Below, in pieces: positions 16,297 through 24,782 of a stretch of DNA of 64,000 nucleotides. Position numbers and translations under genes: made by a program. Within the stretch, counting starts at the first letter, position 1. Each line of letters begins with the position of its first letter. The stretch spans positions 1 to 64,000 of the forward strand of contig JAGGSE010000232.1 of NCBI GenBank assembly GCA_021159225.1. The letters are read 5' to 3'. The notes beneath the pieces are model-generated. The model made no database searches. It had not been told where the DNA came from and was given only the letters and a program-made list of their open reading frames with translations. This DNA is from a bacterium (GTDB lineage Bacteria; Patescibacteriota; Minisyncoccia; Minisyncoccales; JAGGSE01).

Positions 16297-16755
16297 ATGT
16301 TGTTTCCAGAGGATATTTTGATTGAGGCCCTTGATAAGATTTACGTCCCTCGTAGAGGTGAGCAGTTCTCCGCCGGCTACGATTTGGTTACTCACACGGT
16401 ATCCCCTTCGCTTGGTGATTCTCCTGGAGATTACTTAATTCCTAGTCAAGCAACAGTTAAGTTGCACTGCGGCTTTCGCATGGCTTTACCAAGAAACTAC
16501 TTTGCCTTAATTGTACCAAGGTCTTCCTGGCGACGACAGGGTTTACTGTGTTTATCTGTTTACGATCCTGGTTACCTCGACTTTGTTGAGCCTTTTGTGA
16601 CTAACCTTTCTGACAGTGCTTTAGTAGTACACACTGGTGAGCGAGTCCTCCAAATGCTGATCCTACCACTAGAGCGTTTGGAGTTAGTGACAGTCGATGC
16701 GTTGCCCGCTTCTTTACACAATCGGGGCGGTGGCGCTGGTTCTACTGGCAAATAA
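16297..16755 (+). CDS. dut: dUTP diphosphatase
   Basis: Hydrolyses dUTP to dUMP, keeping uracil out of DNA and feeding dTMP synthesis. All five trimeric dUTPase motifs can be found in the 152 residues: SAGYDL (25-30), PRSSW (about 70-74), DPGYLDFVEPF (about 90), GERVLQMLI (about 109) and RGGGAGSTGK at the C-terminus. Motif 3 is atypical (DPGYLDF rather than GVIDxxYRG), so activity should be confirmed. Start ATG 16297 follows AAAGGAGG. It precedes a polymerase that carries a uracil-DNA glycosylase domain, a logical pairing. Confidence 0.82.
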   Translation: MLFPEDILIEALDKIYVPRRGEQFSAGYDLVTHTVSPSLGDSPGDYLIPSQATVKLHCGFRMALPRNYFALIVPRSSWRRQGLLCLSVYDPGYLDFVEPFVTNLSDSALVVHTGERVLQMLILPLERLELVTVDALPASLHNRGGGAGSTGK

Positions 16756-16782
16756 TTAACCGTAACTGAGGAGGTTATTGAG

Positions 16783-19700
16783 ATGGAGTTGCATACACAC
16801 ATTCTTGAGTATTGCCGTGCCTGTCCTCTATATCGGAATTCCCTTAGGTTTGTTCCTCCGGAAGGGAGTGTTCACGCACCTATTTGTATAGTTGGGCAGA
16901 GCCCGGGTATTAATGAGTTCTTTGAAGGAAGGCCGTTTGTTGGAAAGTCAGGAGAAGAGATAGCCAAGTTTCTCATTCCTATCCTTGGTACTAGACCTCC
17001 AACCTTTGATAAGTTTTTAGAAACCCGTGGAGAACATTTATACATTACTAATGCTTGTGTTTGTGAGGTCTTAACTCCTGTTCCTAAAGTGAAGAGGACT
17101 TTCTGTTATGACAGACTTCATACGGAACTTCGACGCATTTCCCCAAGATTGATCGTTACATTTGGTGGACAAGCTCTTGAGTATGTAACTAGAGGTGAGC
17201 TTACTTCTATTCTGTCCGCTAGGGGGTTCCTACTCCGTACTGAAGTAGGACCTGTGTTACCCACAATTCATCCGGCGGGTGTAATGAGACAGCCCGAGCT
17301 TCGATGGCTGTTCGAGGCTGATATGAGAAAGTTGGCCAGAATTGTTGAAGGGGCTTACTCAGAACCTTCTCCGTTGATTTTCCAGATCAATACCCTTGGA
17401 GCACTTGAGGAGTTGACAAGGTTGGTAGAGTCACTCCCAGAAGACACACTGATGTCATTCGATTTGGAGACGACCGATACGAACCCGTTTAGATCGTCGA
17501 TCATTTGTCTCTCCCTCTCTTTTGAAGATTGGGTTGGGTATACTATTCCAATGGATGACCCGATTGTTGTTCCTTACATCAAGCGTATTCTTGCGTCTCG
17601 ATGCCGTAAAGTGGCCCAGAATTGCAAGTTTGACCTCCGGTTCCTGAAGAGGAACGGGTTCTGTGTAACTAACATGTACTTCGATACCATGATTGCTCAG
17701 CACGTGTTGAACGAGAACCTCCCTGCTGACTTGAATACGCTTATTACACTGTATTTGGATTACCCAAAGTACGACCGAGAGTTAGAGAAGTTCAAGAAGG
17801 AGCATAAGATTAAGTCATATGCAGAAATTCCGCAAGAAATATTGTTCAAGTACGCAACTCATGACGCCATTGTGACAAGGATGATTGCCCTAAAGCAAAT
17901 TGAGGAAATACGAGAGAAAGGGTACGAGGAGCTGTACTGGAAAGTTGAGTTCCCGGTACAACTCGCTTTGGTCGATGTTGAATTAACAGGGATCCTTGTT
18001 GATAAGAAACGAGTAGACGAATTAACGAAGCGTGTGGTGTCCGAGATTCAACAGAACGAACAACAGCTTTTTCAAGCAGTGGGTTATGAGTTCAATTACA
18101 AATCTTTTAAACAGTTGACTAAGGCGTTGTATACTGATTTGAAGTTTCCTATAGTGAAGAGGTCCCCGACAGGAAACGCATCGGCTGATGAGGGAACCTT
18201 ACAGAAGCTGAAGTCTAAAGTAGGCTCTGATCCCAAGAAGTCCGCTGTAATTACTTCGTTGCTCAAACTCAGAGCCCGTCAAAAGTTACTCTCTACTTAC
18301 CTTTCTGGAGGTAAAGGAGGGATTTGGAAGTTTGTTGAAAATGATGGGAGAGTACACCCAGATTTTAAAGTTACCGGTACTGTGACCGGTAGATTAAGTG
18401 CTGCAGACCCTCCTATTCAGACAATTCCTAAATCCGCAGTTAGATCTATTTTCACTGTACCTAAGGGGTACAAGTTCATAGAGGCAGATTTGAACAGTGC
18501 TGAATTGTATGCTCTCGCGTGGTATGCAAGGTGTAAGACCATGCTCGACCAGTTAAACTCGGGTGAAGATTTTCATATTCAAACGGCAGAGCGGATATTT
18601 AAGAAAAAGGTTAAGAAAGGAGATATTGAACGGAAACTGGCAAAGTTTGCCGTTTATGGTATCAGCTACGGCCGCGGGGCGCGTAGCATGGCTGATCAGT
18701 TCAAGCTTTCACTAGAAGAGGCACAAAGAATCGTTGACTCGTTGTTTGAAGCCTATCCTGAGATTCCAACGTTTTTGGACTACGCCGTACAAACCGCTCG
18801 GGAGCAGCGAGAACTTCGAAATGTTTTTGGAAGGACGCGCATCTTTCCTCGAGATTGTGCGTTTATGCCTGTGTGGGAAAGACAAGCCCTGAATTTTCTT
18901 CCGCAATGCGTGTGTAAGGGTTCTCTTGTTCTAACAGAGTATGGTTACATACCGGTTGAAGAGTGTGACGGAGTTAGAGTTTTTGACAGCAAGGAGTTCA
19001 CTCCTGCCGTTCTACAAGGACCTCGTTGGAAGGAAGAAGTAGAGATTACTACTTCTTTTGGACCACCACTATACGCAAGCGGCGATCATCGCGTGTTAGT
19101 ACTAACAAAGGACGGGATTCAAGAACGGTTTGTCCGAGATTTGCAAAAAGGGGAGCTGTTAGTAGTTCCTGAGGTGAATACCCTGAATAATAAATTGAAG
19201 GAGCTAGAAGATTCATTTTTGCCTAAAGTTAATACTGTGAAAGGGAATGTTTCTTTTTATAAACCTGTTCTAGTAAAGAGAGACGCGCTTCCTAAGATCA
19301 GAAAGAGAGGTTTGAAAGGAGGGTCTCCGCTTCCTGAAACGGCTTACTTGTACCTTTCTAAGGTTTTCCGACATCTACCTTCTCGAGGCCTTTCTGAGAC
19401 AGAACAAGTTCAACTTCGTAGACTGATACAGGAGAAGAGTTTATCATATGACCATGCTCGAGAGTTGTATACAAGGTTTAGGTCTCTGTTTAGTCCCGAG
19501 GAACGAAACGAACTCGATCTTTTCTTCAAGTCCACCTTTTTCGAAGTTACTCAAGTTAGGAGTACAGGCCGGGTTGTAGAGATGTACGATTTAACCGTAC
19601 AAGGCCCGCGACCCTACTACGTGTGCCAAGGTTATTTGGTTCATAATAGTACTGTCGCAGATCATACTAATCAGACGCTTTGGATGCTCCAAATGATTTT

Positions 19701-19905
19701 TAACGAACGCGGGCTAGATGCGAGAGTGATAATCCAACTTCATGATGCTATAATGGTGGAAGTTCATGAGAGTGTTTTGGATGAAGTTGTTGGTTTAATT
19801 CAGGAGTTGTACACGCGCCCTGTGGCTAATACAGATTTAGTGATCCCGGTTGAAATTGAAGTTGGGGATTGTTGGAAAGGAGGTGATCATTTGTTTGAAG
19901 AGTAG
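16783..19905 (+). CDS. Uracil-DNA glycosylase/PolA-type DNA polymerase fusion with intein
   Basis: The main replicative polymerase candidate. Residues about 1-190 are a family 4 uracil-DNA glycosylase domain (CRAC, GQSPGINEFFEGRPFVGKSG, HPAGVMR). About 215-370 is a 3'-5' exonuclease with FDLET, NCKFDLRFL and THDAIVT. About 390-1040 is the family A polymerase, with motif A DLNSAEL, motif B RKLAKFAVYGISYG and motif C QLHDAIMVE (HDA instead of the usual HDE). There is no 5'-3' exonuclease. A 247-residue intein (709-955) splits the conserved NFLPQ/STVAD segment; the mature enzyme would be 793 residues. I recall a similar glycosylase-like head on the SPO1 polymerase. Start ATG 16783 follows GAGGAGG. 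Confidence 0.9.
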   Translation: MELHTHILEYCRACPLYRNSLRFVPPEGSVHAPICIVGQSPGINEFFEGRPFVGKSGEEIAKFLIPILGTRPPTFDKFLETRGEHLYITNACVCEVLTPVPKVKRTFCYDRLHTELRRISPRLIVTFGGQALEYVTRGELTSILSARGFLLRTEVGPVLPTIHPAGVMRQPELRWLFEADMRKLARIVEGAYSEPSPLIFQINTLGALEELTRLVESLPEDTLMSFDLETTDTNPFRSSIICLSLSFEDWVGYTIPMDDPIVVPYIKRILASRCRKVAQNCKFDLRFLKRNGFCVTNMYFDTMIAQHVLNENLPADLNTLITLYLDYPKYDRELEKFKKEHKIKSYAEIPQEILFKYATHDAIVTRMIALKQIEEIREKGYEELYWKVEFPVQLALVDVELTGILVDKKRVDELTKRVVSEIQQNEQQLFQAVGYEFNYKSFKQLTKALYTDLKFPIVKRSPTGNASADEGTLQKLKSKVGSDPKKSAVITSLLKLRARQKLLSTYLSGGKGGIWKFVENDGRVHPDFKVTGTVTGRLSAADPPIQTIPKSAVRSIFTVPKGYKFIEADLNSAELYALAWYARCKTMLDQLNSGEDFHIQTAERIFKKKVKKGDIERKLAKFAVYGISYGRGARSMADQFKLSLEEAQRIVDSLFEAYPEIPTFLDYAVQTAREQRELRNVFGRTRIFPRDCAFMPVWERQALNFLPQCVCKGSLVLTEYGYIPVEECDGVRVFDSKEFTPAVLQGPRWKEEVEITTSFGPPLYASGDHRVLVLTKDGIQERFVRDLQKGELLVVPEVNTLNNKLKELEDSFLPKVNTVKGNVSFYKPVLVKRDALPKIRKRGLKGGSPLPETAYLYLSKVFRHLPSRGLSETEQVQLRRLIQEKSLSYDHARELYTRFRSLFSPEERNELDLFFKSTFFEVTQVRSTGRVVEMYDLTVQGPRPYYVCQGYLVHNSTVADHTNQTLWMLQMIFNERGLDARVIIQLHDAIMVEVHESVLDEVVGLIQELYTRPVANTDLVIPVEIEVGDCWKGGDHLFEE
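18907..19647 (+). mobile_element. Mini-intein (247 aa) in DNA polymerase
   Basis: The insertion starts with Cys (CVCKGSLVLTEYG, block A), has a block B histidine in GDHRVLVL, block F near MYDLTVQG and ends VHN just before Ser (+1). Removing it joins NFLPQ to STVADH, restoring the conserved PolA segment between motifs B and C. No LAGLIDADG or HNH motif is visible in the roughly 110-residue middle part, so the homing endonuclease is absent or lost. Splicing residues look intact. It is of a different type from the two shorter inteins at 31004 and 39372. Confidence 0.88.
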
Positions 19906-19974
19906 TTTAGGCTTTTTCCTAGAAGAAGTACAATAGATGGTCGATGTTAATTTTTTTACAAAAGGAGGTTTGTT

Positions 19975-20838
19975 ATGCCAGTTGATCTCGCTAAAATTAA
20001 GAATGATCTTGCTAAGTTTAGCTCTGGGAATTTTTGGAAACCTAAAACAGGGAAGAATTATATTAGGATTTTACCGCCCTACCGTGAGGACATTCCAGTG
20101 TACTACTACGCCGTTCGATTACATTGGGTGAGTAGTAGATATGTCCTTTGTACAGGAGATGGTTGTATTGTATGTTCAATGTTGCAAGACTCGGCCTTTG
20201 CGATGGTACTGAAGGATAAGGTTCAAACAATGAACAAGTTCCTCGTGAACATGATTGACTTAGAGAACCCTTCAGCAGGTGTTCAAGTGTGGAGTATGCC
20301 TGTTACAGTATGGCGTTCGCTGAATCAGTACTTTCTAGATCCTAAGTGGGGTGACCTAACTGATGTGAATCAGGGAAGAAATATCACCATAGTTCGTGAA
20401 GGCACTGGGGCTAAGGATACTAAATACCAAGTGTATCCGGATCCTGAACCAACTCCGGTTGACCCGACCTTCTTGTCTGGCCTTAAGGACCTGAGCACGA
20501 TCTTTGAGGAGATACCGTTTGAGGAGATAGCTGAGTTACTTCAAAACGAGAATGTGAGACTGACTCCGGCTTCTGTTGGTCAAAGTCTCCCTACGCCTGG
20601 TTCTACTCCTCCGTGGGAAGGAACCCCGGGTAGTCAACAGCCGGTTACACCTTCTACTCAGTCATCTACTCCTAATCCGCAGCCAGCGCCTAGCGCTCCC
20701 CCTCAATCACCTCCGCCTGATCAACCAGCTCAGGCTAGCCCTGCAGTAGAGACACCATCTTCTGATAAGAGTTCTTCGGGCCAGCAATTTGATCCTCAGA
20801 AAATGCAAGCTTTGCTCAATAAGTTGATGAATAAATAG
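19975..20838 (+). CDS. Single-stranded DNA-binding protein, gp32-like
   Basis: The 287-residue protein begins with the WKPKTGKNYIRILPP segment typical of T4-gp32-like phage SSBs, followed by a cysteine group (CTGDGCIVC, about 53-61) that may hold the structural zinc, and an OB-fold region. Residues about 195-275 are a disordered Pro/Ser/Gln-rich tail, ending in an amphipathic FDPQKMQALLNKLMNK peptide that may recruit partners, as SSB C-termini do. Start ATG 19975 follows AAAGGAGG. It sits between the polymerase and RecA. Confidence 0.8.
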   Translation: MPVDLAKIKNDLAKFSSGNFWKPKTGKNYIRILPPYREDIPVYYYAVRLHWVSSRYVLCTGDGCIVCSMLQDSAFAMVLKDKVQTMNKFLVNMIDLENPSAGVQVWSMPVTVWRSLNQYFLDPKWGDLTDVNQGRNITIVREGTGAKDTKYQVYPDPEPTPVDPTFLSGLKDLSTIFEEIPFEEIAELLQNENVRLTPASVGQSLPTPGSTPPWEGTPGSQQPVTPSTQSSTPNPQPAPSAPPQSPPPDQPAQASPAVETPSSDKSSSGQQFDPQKMQALLNKLMNK

Positions 20839-20845
20839 AGTCACT

Positions 20846-20874
20846 GGTAGGGGAGTAGAATATACTCTCCTACC
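20846..20874 (+). other. 12-bp RNA hairpin between ssb and recA
   Basis: GGTAGGGGAGTA (20846-20857), a 5-base GAATA loop, and TACTCTCCTACC (20863-20874) form a 12-bp stem with one G-U pair. No T-run follows, so it is not a classical terminator. In the short ssb-recA gap it could stabilise or trim the abundant ssb message, act as a weak attenuator, or bind a protein. The following recA ribosome binding site (GGGAGGTAGGAG) is itself purine-rich and could compete for the CTCTCCTACC arm. Confidence 0.6.
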
Positions 20875-20897
20875 ATTCTGTTAATGGGAGGTAGGAG

Positions 20898-22025
20898 ATG
20901 GAATGGTTAGAAGCTGCTAGAAAGTCACTCAAGTGTGCGACTTCTACTCTAGATACAATTTCTCAAGACGAACGAGGTTATCTTCCTTCAGGGGTGTTAC
21001 CCCTTGATTATGTAACAGGAGCTCCTGGATTCCCTTTAGGTAGAGTTGTAGAGATTTTTGGTCTTGAGTCAGTAGGGAAATCTGCTATTGTAGCAGCACT
21101 TCTTGGCTCTGCCCATGTACTAGAAGGGACCGCTGTCCTCGCTGATACAGAGCACGCTTACACTAATGATTGGGCGAGGCTCTTCTGCGTCTCTCCAGAG
21201 AAACTGCTCGTTGTGAACCCTGAACACGTCCAAGAAGCCGTTGAGACATTTAAGACTCTTTGTACTCTTTTCAAAAAGCACCCCGCACCCCCACCACGTA
21301 TATTTGCGTGGGATTCTATCGCAGCCACTCCTGTCCTTGAGGAAATAGACGATGATCTTTCAGATAAGGCCGCAGGCCTTCACGCACGGCTCCTTTCGAA
21401 AGGACTTCGTCAACTAACGACCGCTTTGGAAGATTTGAATATTTTGTTTGTTGCAACCAATCAGCAAAAGGAAAAGATCAGTATTTGGGGTGCTAGTGGA
21501 GTTTCGAAGATTGGTGGTCACGCGTTTGATTTTCACAGTTGCCTTCAACTACAATTGAAGCGAGTAAGTTTAATTCCTCATCCTGAGAGGAAAAATGAGG
21601 TAGTAGGAATGAAACTGTCTGTGACGGCGGTTAAGAATAAGATTTACCGTCCCTACTTGACCGCTCCGGTCACCTATTATTTTGACTCTGGTTTTGACGA
21701 TACCGAGTTTGTTACTTGGTTCGCGAAGGAGACGGGTATTCTCAAGGATTTGGGTGGAGGTGGTTGGAAAGAGTTCAAAGGTGAAAAATTTCAAGGTACA
21801 CCTCCGGTTGAGATTTTTTCAGAGATTGAGAAGTTGGTGGTAGAGACCTACTACGGGCCTCTTGCTAACACGGTTCTTCAACTTCGTAATCTTCGAACCA
21901 ATCAAGTTCTGCTTTCACCTAAGTGGAGGAAGGGCGATGTTTCCCACGAAGACGGAGTCCAGACAGCTTTACCTGGAGAAGAGAGTTCTTCAGATACTTC
22001 ATCCGACGCTAGTTCGGAGTACTGA
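20898..22025 (+). CDS. RecA/UvsX-like recombinase
   Basis: Strand-exchange ATPase for recombination-dependent replication and repair. The 375 residues carry FPLGRVVEIFGLESVGKSA with the Walker A loop (about 55-63), a glutamate-containing ADTEHAY stretch (about 82), a Walker B-like FAWDSIAA (about 137), and FVATNQQKEKIS resembling the RecA L2-adjacent region. The last 30 residues are a Ser/Glu/Asp-rich acidic tail, as in RecA. Start ATG 20898 follows GGAGGTAGGAG. Confidence 0.87.
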   Translation: MEWLEAARKSLKCATSTLDTISQDERGYLPSGVLPLDYVTGAPGFPLGRVVEIFGLESVGKSAIVAALLGSAHVLEGTAVLADTEHAYTNDWARLFCVSPEKLLVVNPEHVQEAVETFKTLCTLFKKHPAPPPRIFAWDSIAATPVLEEIDDDLSDKAAGLHARLLSKGLRQLTTALEDLNILFVATNQQKEKISIWGASGVSKIGGHAFDFHSCLQLQLKRVSLIPHPERKNEVVGMKLSVTAVKNKIYRPYLTAPVTYYFDSGFDDTEFVTWFAKETGILKDLGGGGWKEFKGEKFQGTPPVEIFSEIEKLVVETYYGPLANTVLQLRNLRTNQVLLSPKWRKGDVSHEDGVQTALPGEESSSDTSSDASSEY

Positions 22026-22380
22026 TTATTACTCGTTGAAAGGGTATTTACTTGGGGATGAGAGGTATTTTGACGTTCCTTTAGTTCGCCCGGGGCTGCT
22101 GTTTTGTCGTTACCTCAAGCTCTCTCTGAACCAATTACTCAAGAGGGGGTTTACCCCAGAGCTGCGCGAATTCATTCAAGAGTGTCATCAGCTCTCTGGT
22201 GGTGATGCTTTTTACATACTGACCCGTAAAGAGGGGAGTAACATTTTCTTAATCACTCCGATAGATAACTTGCAAACACGCGTTCAACCATATTTGTTCA
22301 TCAACGGATATTTCTTGTGTGAGTTTACTAACTTTGCCTCTCATGTGGTTTTAGGAGGTGCTTATGCTGCGAGTAAGTGA
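21937..22380 (+). CDS. Hypothetical protein (147 aa) overlapping recA and queE
   Basis: Starts at ATG 21937 inside the recA tail, with GGAGGA 6 bases upstream, and continues past the recA stop to overlap queE by 17 bases. The 88-base overlap makes the acidic recA tail doubly coding. The product is alpha/beta with no recognised motif. Translational coupling to queE is likely, since the queE ribosome binding site lies inside this gene. Confidence 0.6.
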   Translation: MFPTKTESRQLYLEKRVLQILHPTLVRSTDYYSLKGYLLGDERYFDVPLVRPGLLFCRYLKLSLNQLLKRGFTPELREFIQECHQLSGGDAFYILTRKEGSNIFLITPIDNLQTRVQPYLFINGYFLCEFTNFASHVVLGGAYAASK

Positions 22381-23044
22381 GGTTTTTGAGAGCATCCAGG
22401 GTGAAGGTCCTTATGTTGGAGTCCCTGCCCATTTTGTGCGCCTACAAGGCTGCAATCTTGTTAATCTGCCGTGTGGCCCTTGTCGGATGTGTGATACGAG
22501 TTATGCTATTCCCATAAAAACTTCGCCTTCACTGTGTGCAGAAGGAGATTTTCTGCGATTATTGAAGAGTAAGAGACTGCCACTTCTTGTGATTACGGGT
22601 GGAGAGCCGTTACTTCAACAACGGGAATTGGTGCAATACCTGTCCAGAGTTCCTTCAGAGTTATTGCCAAAGTTAAACGTTGAGACTAACGGGACCATTC
22701 CTCCTAGTAGGGAATGGGCGAAGTTTGATACTCTTTTTTCAGTTAGTCCGAAGTTACACACTTCATCCTATCTTAACTTAACGTCTTTTCGAGGGTTTAA
22801 AAAGATACTTAAGGTTGTGTATAATAAGAAGGTTGATGATTACACTTTTGCGCAGTTTGTGTTCAAGTGCGCTTCCCAGCTCGGAATTGCTTCGGAAGAA
22901 GATATTTACGTAATGCCTGAGTCTCGAACTAGGGATTCTTACGTAGAACAAGGTCTCGCGTGTTTTGAGTTTTGCATGAAGTACGGGTTTAGGTTTGGTA
23001 CCCGTGAACACTTAGTTCTTTTTAATGGAGTTGCGGGAAAGTGA
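22364..23044 (+). CDS. queE: 7-carboxy-7-deazaguanine synthase QueE (radical SAM)
   Basis: Makes 7-carboxy-7-deazaguanine from carboxytetrahydropterin by radical SAM ring contraction. The N-terminus has FESIQGEGPYVGVPAHFVRL, then the cluster-binding cysteines (C30, C37, C40, C43, followed by DTSYA), and ITGGEPLLQ (about 77) for SAM binding. An ETNGT strand and SVSPKL follow, all typical of QueE. The cysteine spacing is longer than the plain CxxxCxxC form, a known variation in this family. ATG 22364 is chosen over GTG 22358 because AGGAGG ends at 22358. Confidence 0.9.
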   Translation: MLRVSEVFESIQGEGPYVGVPAHFVRLQGCNLVNLPCGPCRMCDTSYAIPIKTSPSLCAEGDFLRLLKSKRLPLLVITGGEPLLQQRELVQYLSRVPSELLPKLNVETNGTIPPSREWAKFDTLFSVSPKLHTSSYLNLTSFRGFKKILKVVYNKKVDDYTFAQFVFKCASQLGIASEEDIYVMPESRTRDSYVEQGLACFEFCMKYGFRFGTREHLVLFNGVAGK

Positions 23045-23424
23045 GGTCGAAGTTCATGTTTAAGGGTATGTTTACCTTAATGAGCGGCGTGTTGTTGTCT
23101 CCTTATTGCGCCAGTCAAATGGTGATTTTGGTTTGTCTGGTGATTGTGGAACTAGTCCTAAGTGTGTACTTGTCTTTGAAGTATCGGCGGTTTGATAGTC
23201 ACATACTTCTTAGGACGTGTTGTAAATTCTTACTCTACTTCGGAGTCATTTTGACTGCAGTTGGAATCGACTCCTACTTCGGGTTTCGGAGGATTTTAGT
23301 ACAGGGGTTTCTACTCCCTTTCTTGTCCGTGACAGAAGCCCTTGAAGTGTTCAGGCAAGCAACTGAATTAAAGTGGTTTGAGAGGAGATTTCCGCGTTTC
23401 TCTTATTGGGTTAGACATGGATGA
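23041..23424 (+). CDS. Candidate holin (phage_holin_4-like membrane protein)
   Basis: 127 residues with two or three membrane helices: FTLMSGVLL/ILVCLVIVELVLSVYLSL, a second FLLYFGVILTAVGIDSYFG, and a third near VQGFLLPFLSVTEALEVF. The order and the TEALEVFRQA end resemble the holin_4/TcdE family, whose members end in an EALSILEN-type helix. Start GTG 23041 overlaps the queE stop (GTGA). It lies far from other lysis genes, and no endolysin was found here, so the call is tentative; it may be another small membrane protein. Confidence 0.5.
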   Translation: MRSKFMFKGMFTLMSGVLLSPYCASQMVILVCLVIVELVLSVYLSLKYRRFDSHILLRTCCKFLLYFGVILTAVGIDSYFGFRRILVQGFLLPFLSVTEALEVFRQATELKWFERRFPRFSYWVRHG

Positions 23425-23737
23425 GGAGTATAGTGGTGAGAATTTATATGGCTTGTTGGACGCAGTGATGTCCCGCTTACATCGGGATTTAAATGGCCCC
23501 CGCGACAGCGGAAAAGATGGTTGGGATCTTTGTTGTAAGGCCCTACTGTGGTTTATGTTTAGCGAGGGAGTTTTATCTTTTCCGCGACGTAATAAAGCGG
23601 ATGAGTTCTTTAGGTACCTGTTTAAGAAGGTAGTGAACACGTCACGGAAGTTTGCTCTTAATGAGGACTTGATTTGTTTGGGCCTTTTTGCGCTGAAGAA
23701 GCAGTTTGAACAGAAAGGAGAATCGAATGAAGTTTAG
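23417..23737 (+). CDS. Hypothetical protein (106 aa)
   Basis: Starts at ATG 23417, overlapping the stop of the candidate holin by 8 bases, and ends 11 bases into the DHH gene, so it is coupled at both ends. The product is predicted helical with a DGWDLCCKALLWFMF segment and many basic residues. No known family is recognised. There is no separate ribosome binding site. Confidence 0.55.
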   Translation: MDEEYSGENLYGLLDAVMSRLHRDLNGPRDSGKDGWDLCCKALLWFMFSEGVLSFPRRNKADEFFRYLFKKVVNTSRKFALNEDLICLGLFALKKQFEQKGESNEV

Positions 23738-24710
23738 TATTTACACGCACGGAGATTTTGACGGTTTGGTGTCAGGTGCAATTGGATATAATTTTTGTAA
23801 GGAAGTTGGTTTAAGTTTGGATAAGATTACTTTTGTTGAGTATTCGACTTATCCTCCTGAAGTTTGGGATTCCTATCGGTTTGACCCTATTGTTAATGTG
23901 GTAACTGACTTTCCATATAGTCGTGCTCTTCCTTCTTCTGACTTCTTTATTTGGGCTGATCATCACCAGGAAAGGTTTGTTCCAGACTCTTCCGAAATAA
24001 CTCGGGGAGTTTGCTTTTATGACTCCGACGCCCCTTCCTGTGCTAGAGTTCTTGAACCTTTAGCTAAGTTGAACCCTCTGTTGGAGTCTCTAGTACCTTG
24101 GGCTGATATGGTTGATAGTGCTCGCTACGAATCTGCTGAACAAGCCGTCTTAATGAAGGACCCGCCGTTAAGAGTTGCTGTTGCTATGTCTCAAACGTTC
24201 AACGATGATGTTTTCAGAGCCGAGTTGCTGAAAATGATATGTCAAGTTCCTCCCGACCAGATACTCTCCCATCCGAAAGTAGACGATGCTTATCGACGGT
24301 ATACTTGGAAGCAAGAGAGGTCTATAGATTTCTTACAAAAGAATTTGGTCCTTTATGAAGACAAAGACGTCTTAGTAGGGATATGTTCCTTTGTTGGTTA
24401 TAAGTTTTCCTCTCGGTATGCCGCTTTCTTGGTTCAACCGAATTTAGACTTTTTAATACACATTCGTAGTATTCCTCCTTGGGATTCACCTGCAGTCAGC
24501 CTGTCGGTCTCTTATAACCCGTGGAAGGAGTTTGATTGTGTAATACCTTTACACGAGATTCTTCGTGATGTTTACGACGGTGATTCGGGAGGTCATGTTC
24601 GTGTTGCCGCTGCGGTTTTACCCAATGCTCAAGCTGCTATGGAGCTAGCGCGGAAGTTGGCTCAGGTTGTATGTACACGTCTTACTACTGCGCGTGAAAA
24701 AGTCACTTGA
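23727..24710 (+). CDS. DHH-family phosphoesterase
   Basis: The 327-residue protein has the three N-terminal DHH motifs: THGDFDGL (about 7-14, metal-binding aspartates), a strand ending VVTDFPYS (about 58-65), and WADHHQ (about 76-81), the DHH triad. The C-terminal GDSGGHVRVAAA-like stretch (about 288-300) resembles the DHHA1 substrate-binding GGxH motif. Relatives act as exonucleases, nano-RNases or cyclic-dinucleotide phosphodiesterases. Which of these applies cannot be decided; degradation of cyclic-dinucleotide immune signals is one attractive option. ATG 23727 follows AAAGGAG. Confidence 0.8.
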   Translation: MKFSIYTHGDFDGLVSGAIGYNFCKEVGLSLDKITFVEYSTYPPEVWDSYRFDPIVNVVTDFPYSRALPSSDFFIWADHHQERFVPDSSEITRGVCFYDSDAPSCARVLEPLAKLNPLLESLVPWADMVDSARYESAEQAVLMKDPPLRVAVAMSQTFNDDVFRAELLKMICQVPPDQILSHPKVDDAYRRYTWKQERSIDFLQKNLVLYEDKDVLVGICSFVGYKFSSRYAAFLVQPNLDFLIHIRSIPPWDSPAVSLSVSYNPWKEFDCVIPLHEILRDVYDGDSGGHVRVAAAVLPNAQAAMELARKLAQVVCTRLTTAREKVT

Positions 24711-24735
24711 CTTTGGCCATTTGTGAGGGTAAATT
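24707..24735 (+). promoter_or_regulatory. Sigma-70-type promoter upstream of KhpA-like gene
   Basis: TTGACT (24707-24712) and TAAATT (24730-24735) are separated by exactly 17 bases, close to the bacterial housekeeping consensus. It sits in the 72-base gap before the KhpA-like gene, with the -35 box overlapping the stop of the DHH gene. The same -35 hexamer and spacing recur at 37539-37567 on the other strand. Confidence 0.65.
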
Positions 24736-24782
24736 TTCTCTTGTTGAATGTTCAGTTCAGTTTAGTTTTAAGGAGGTAGGTT

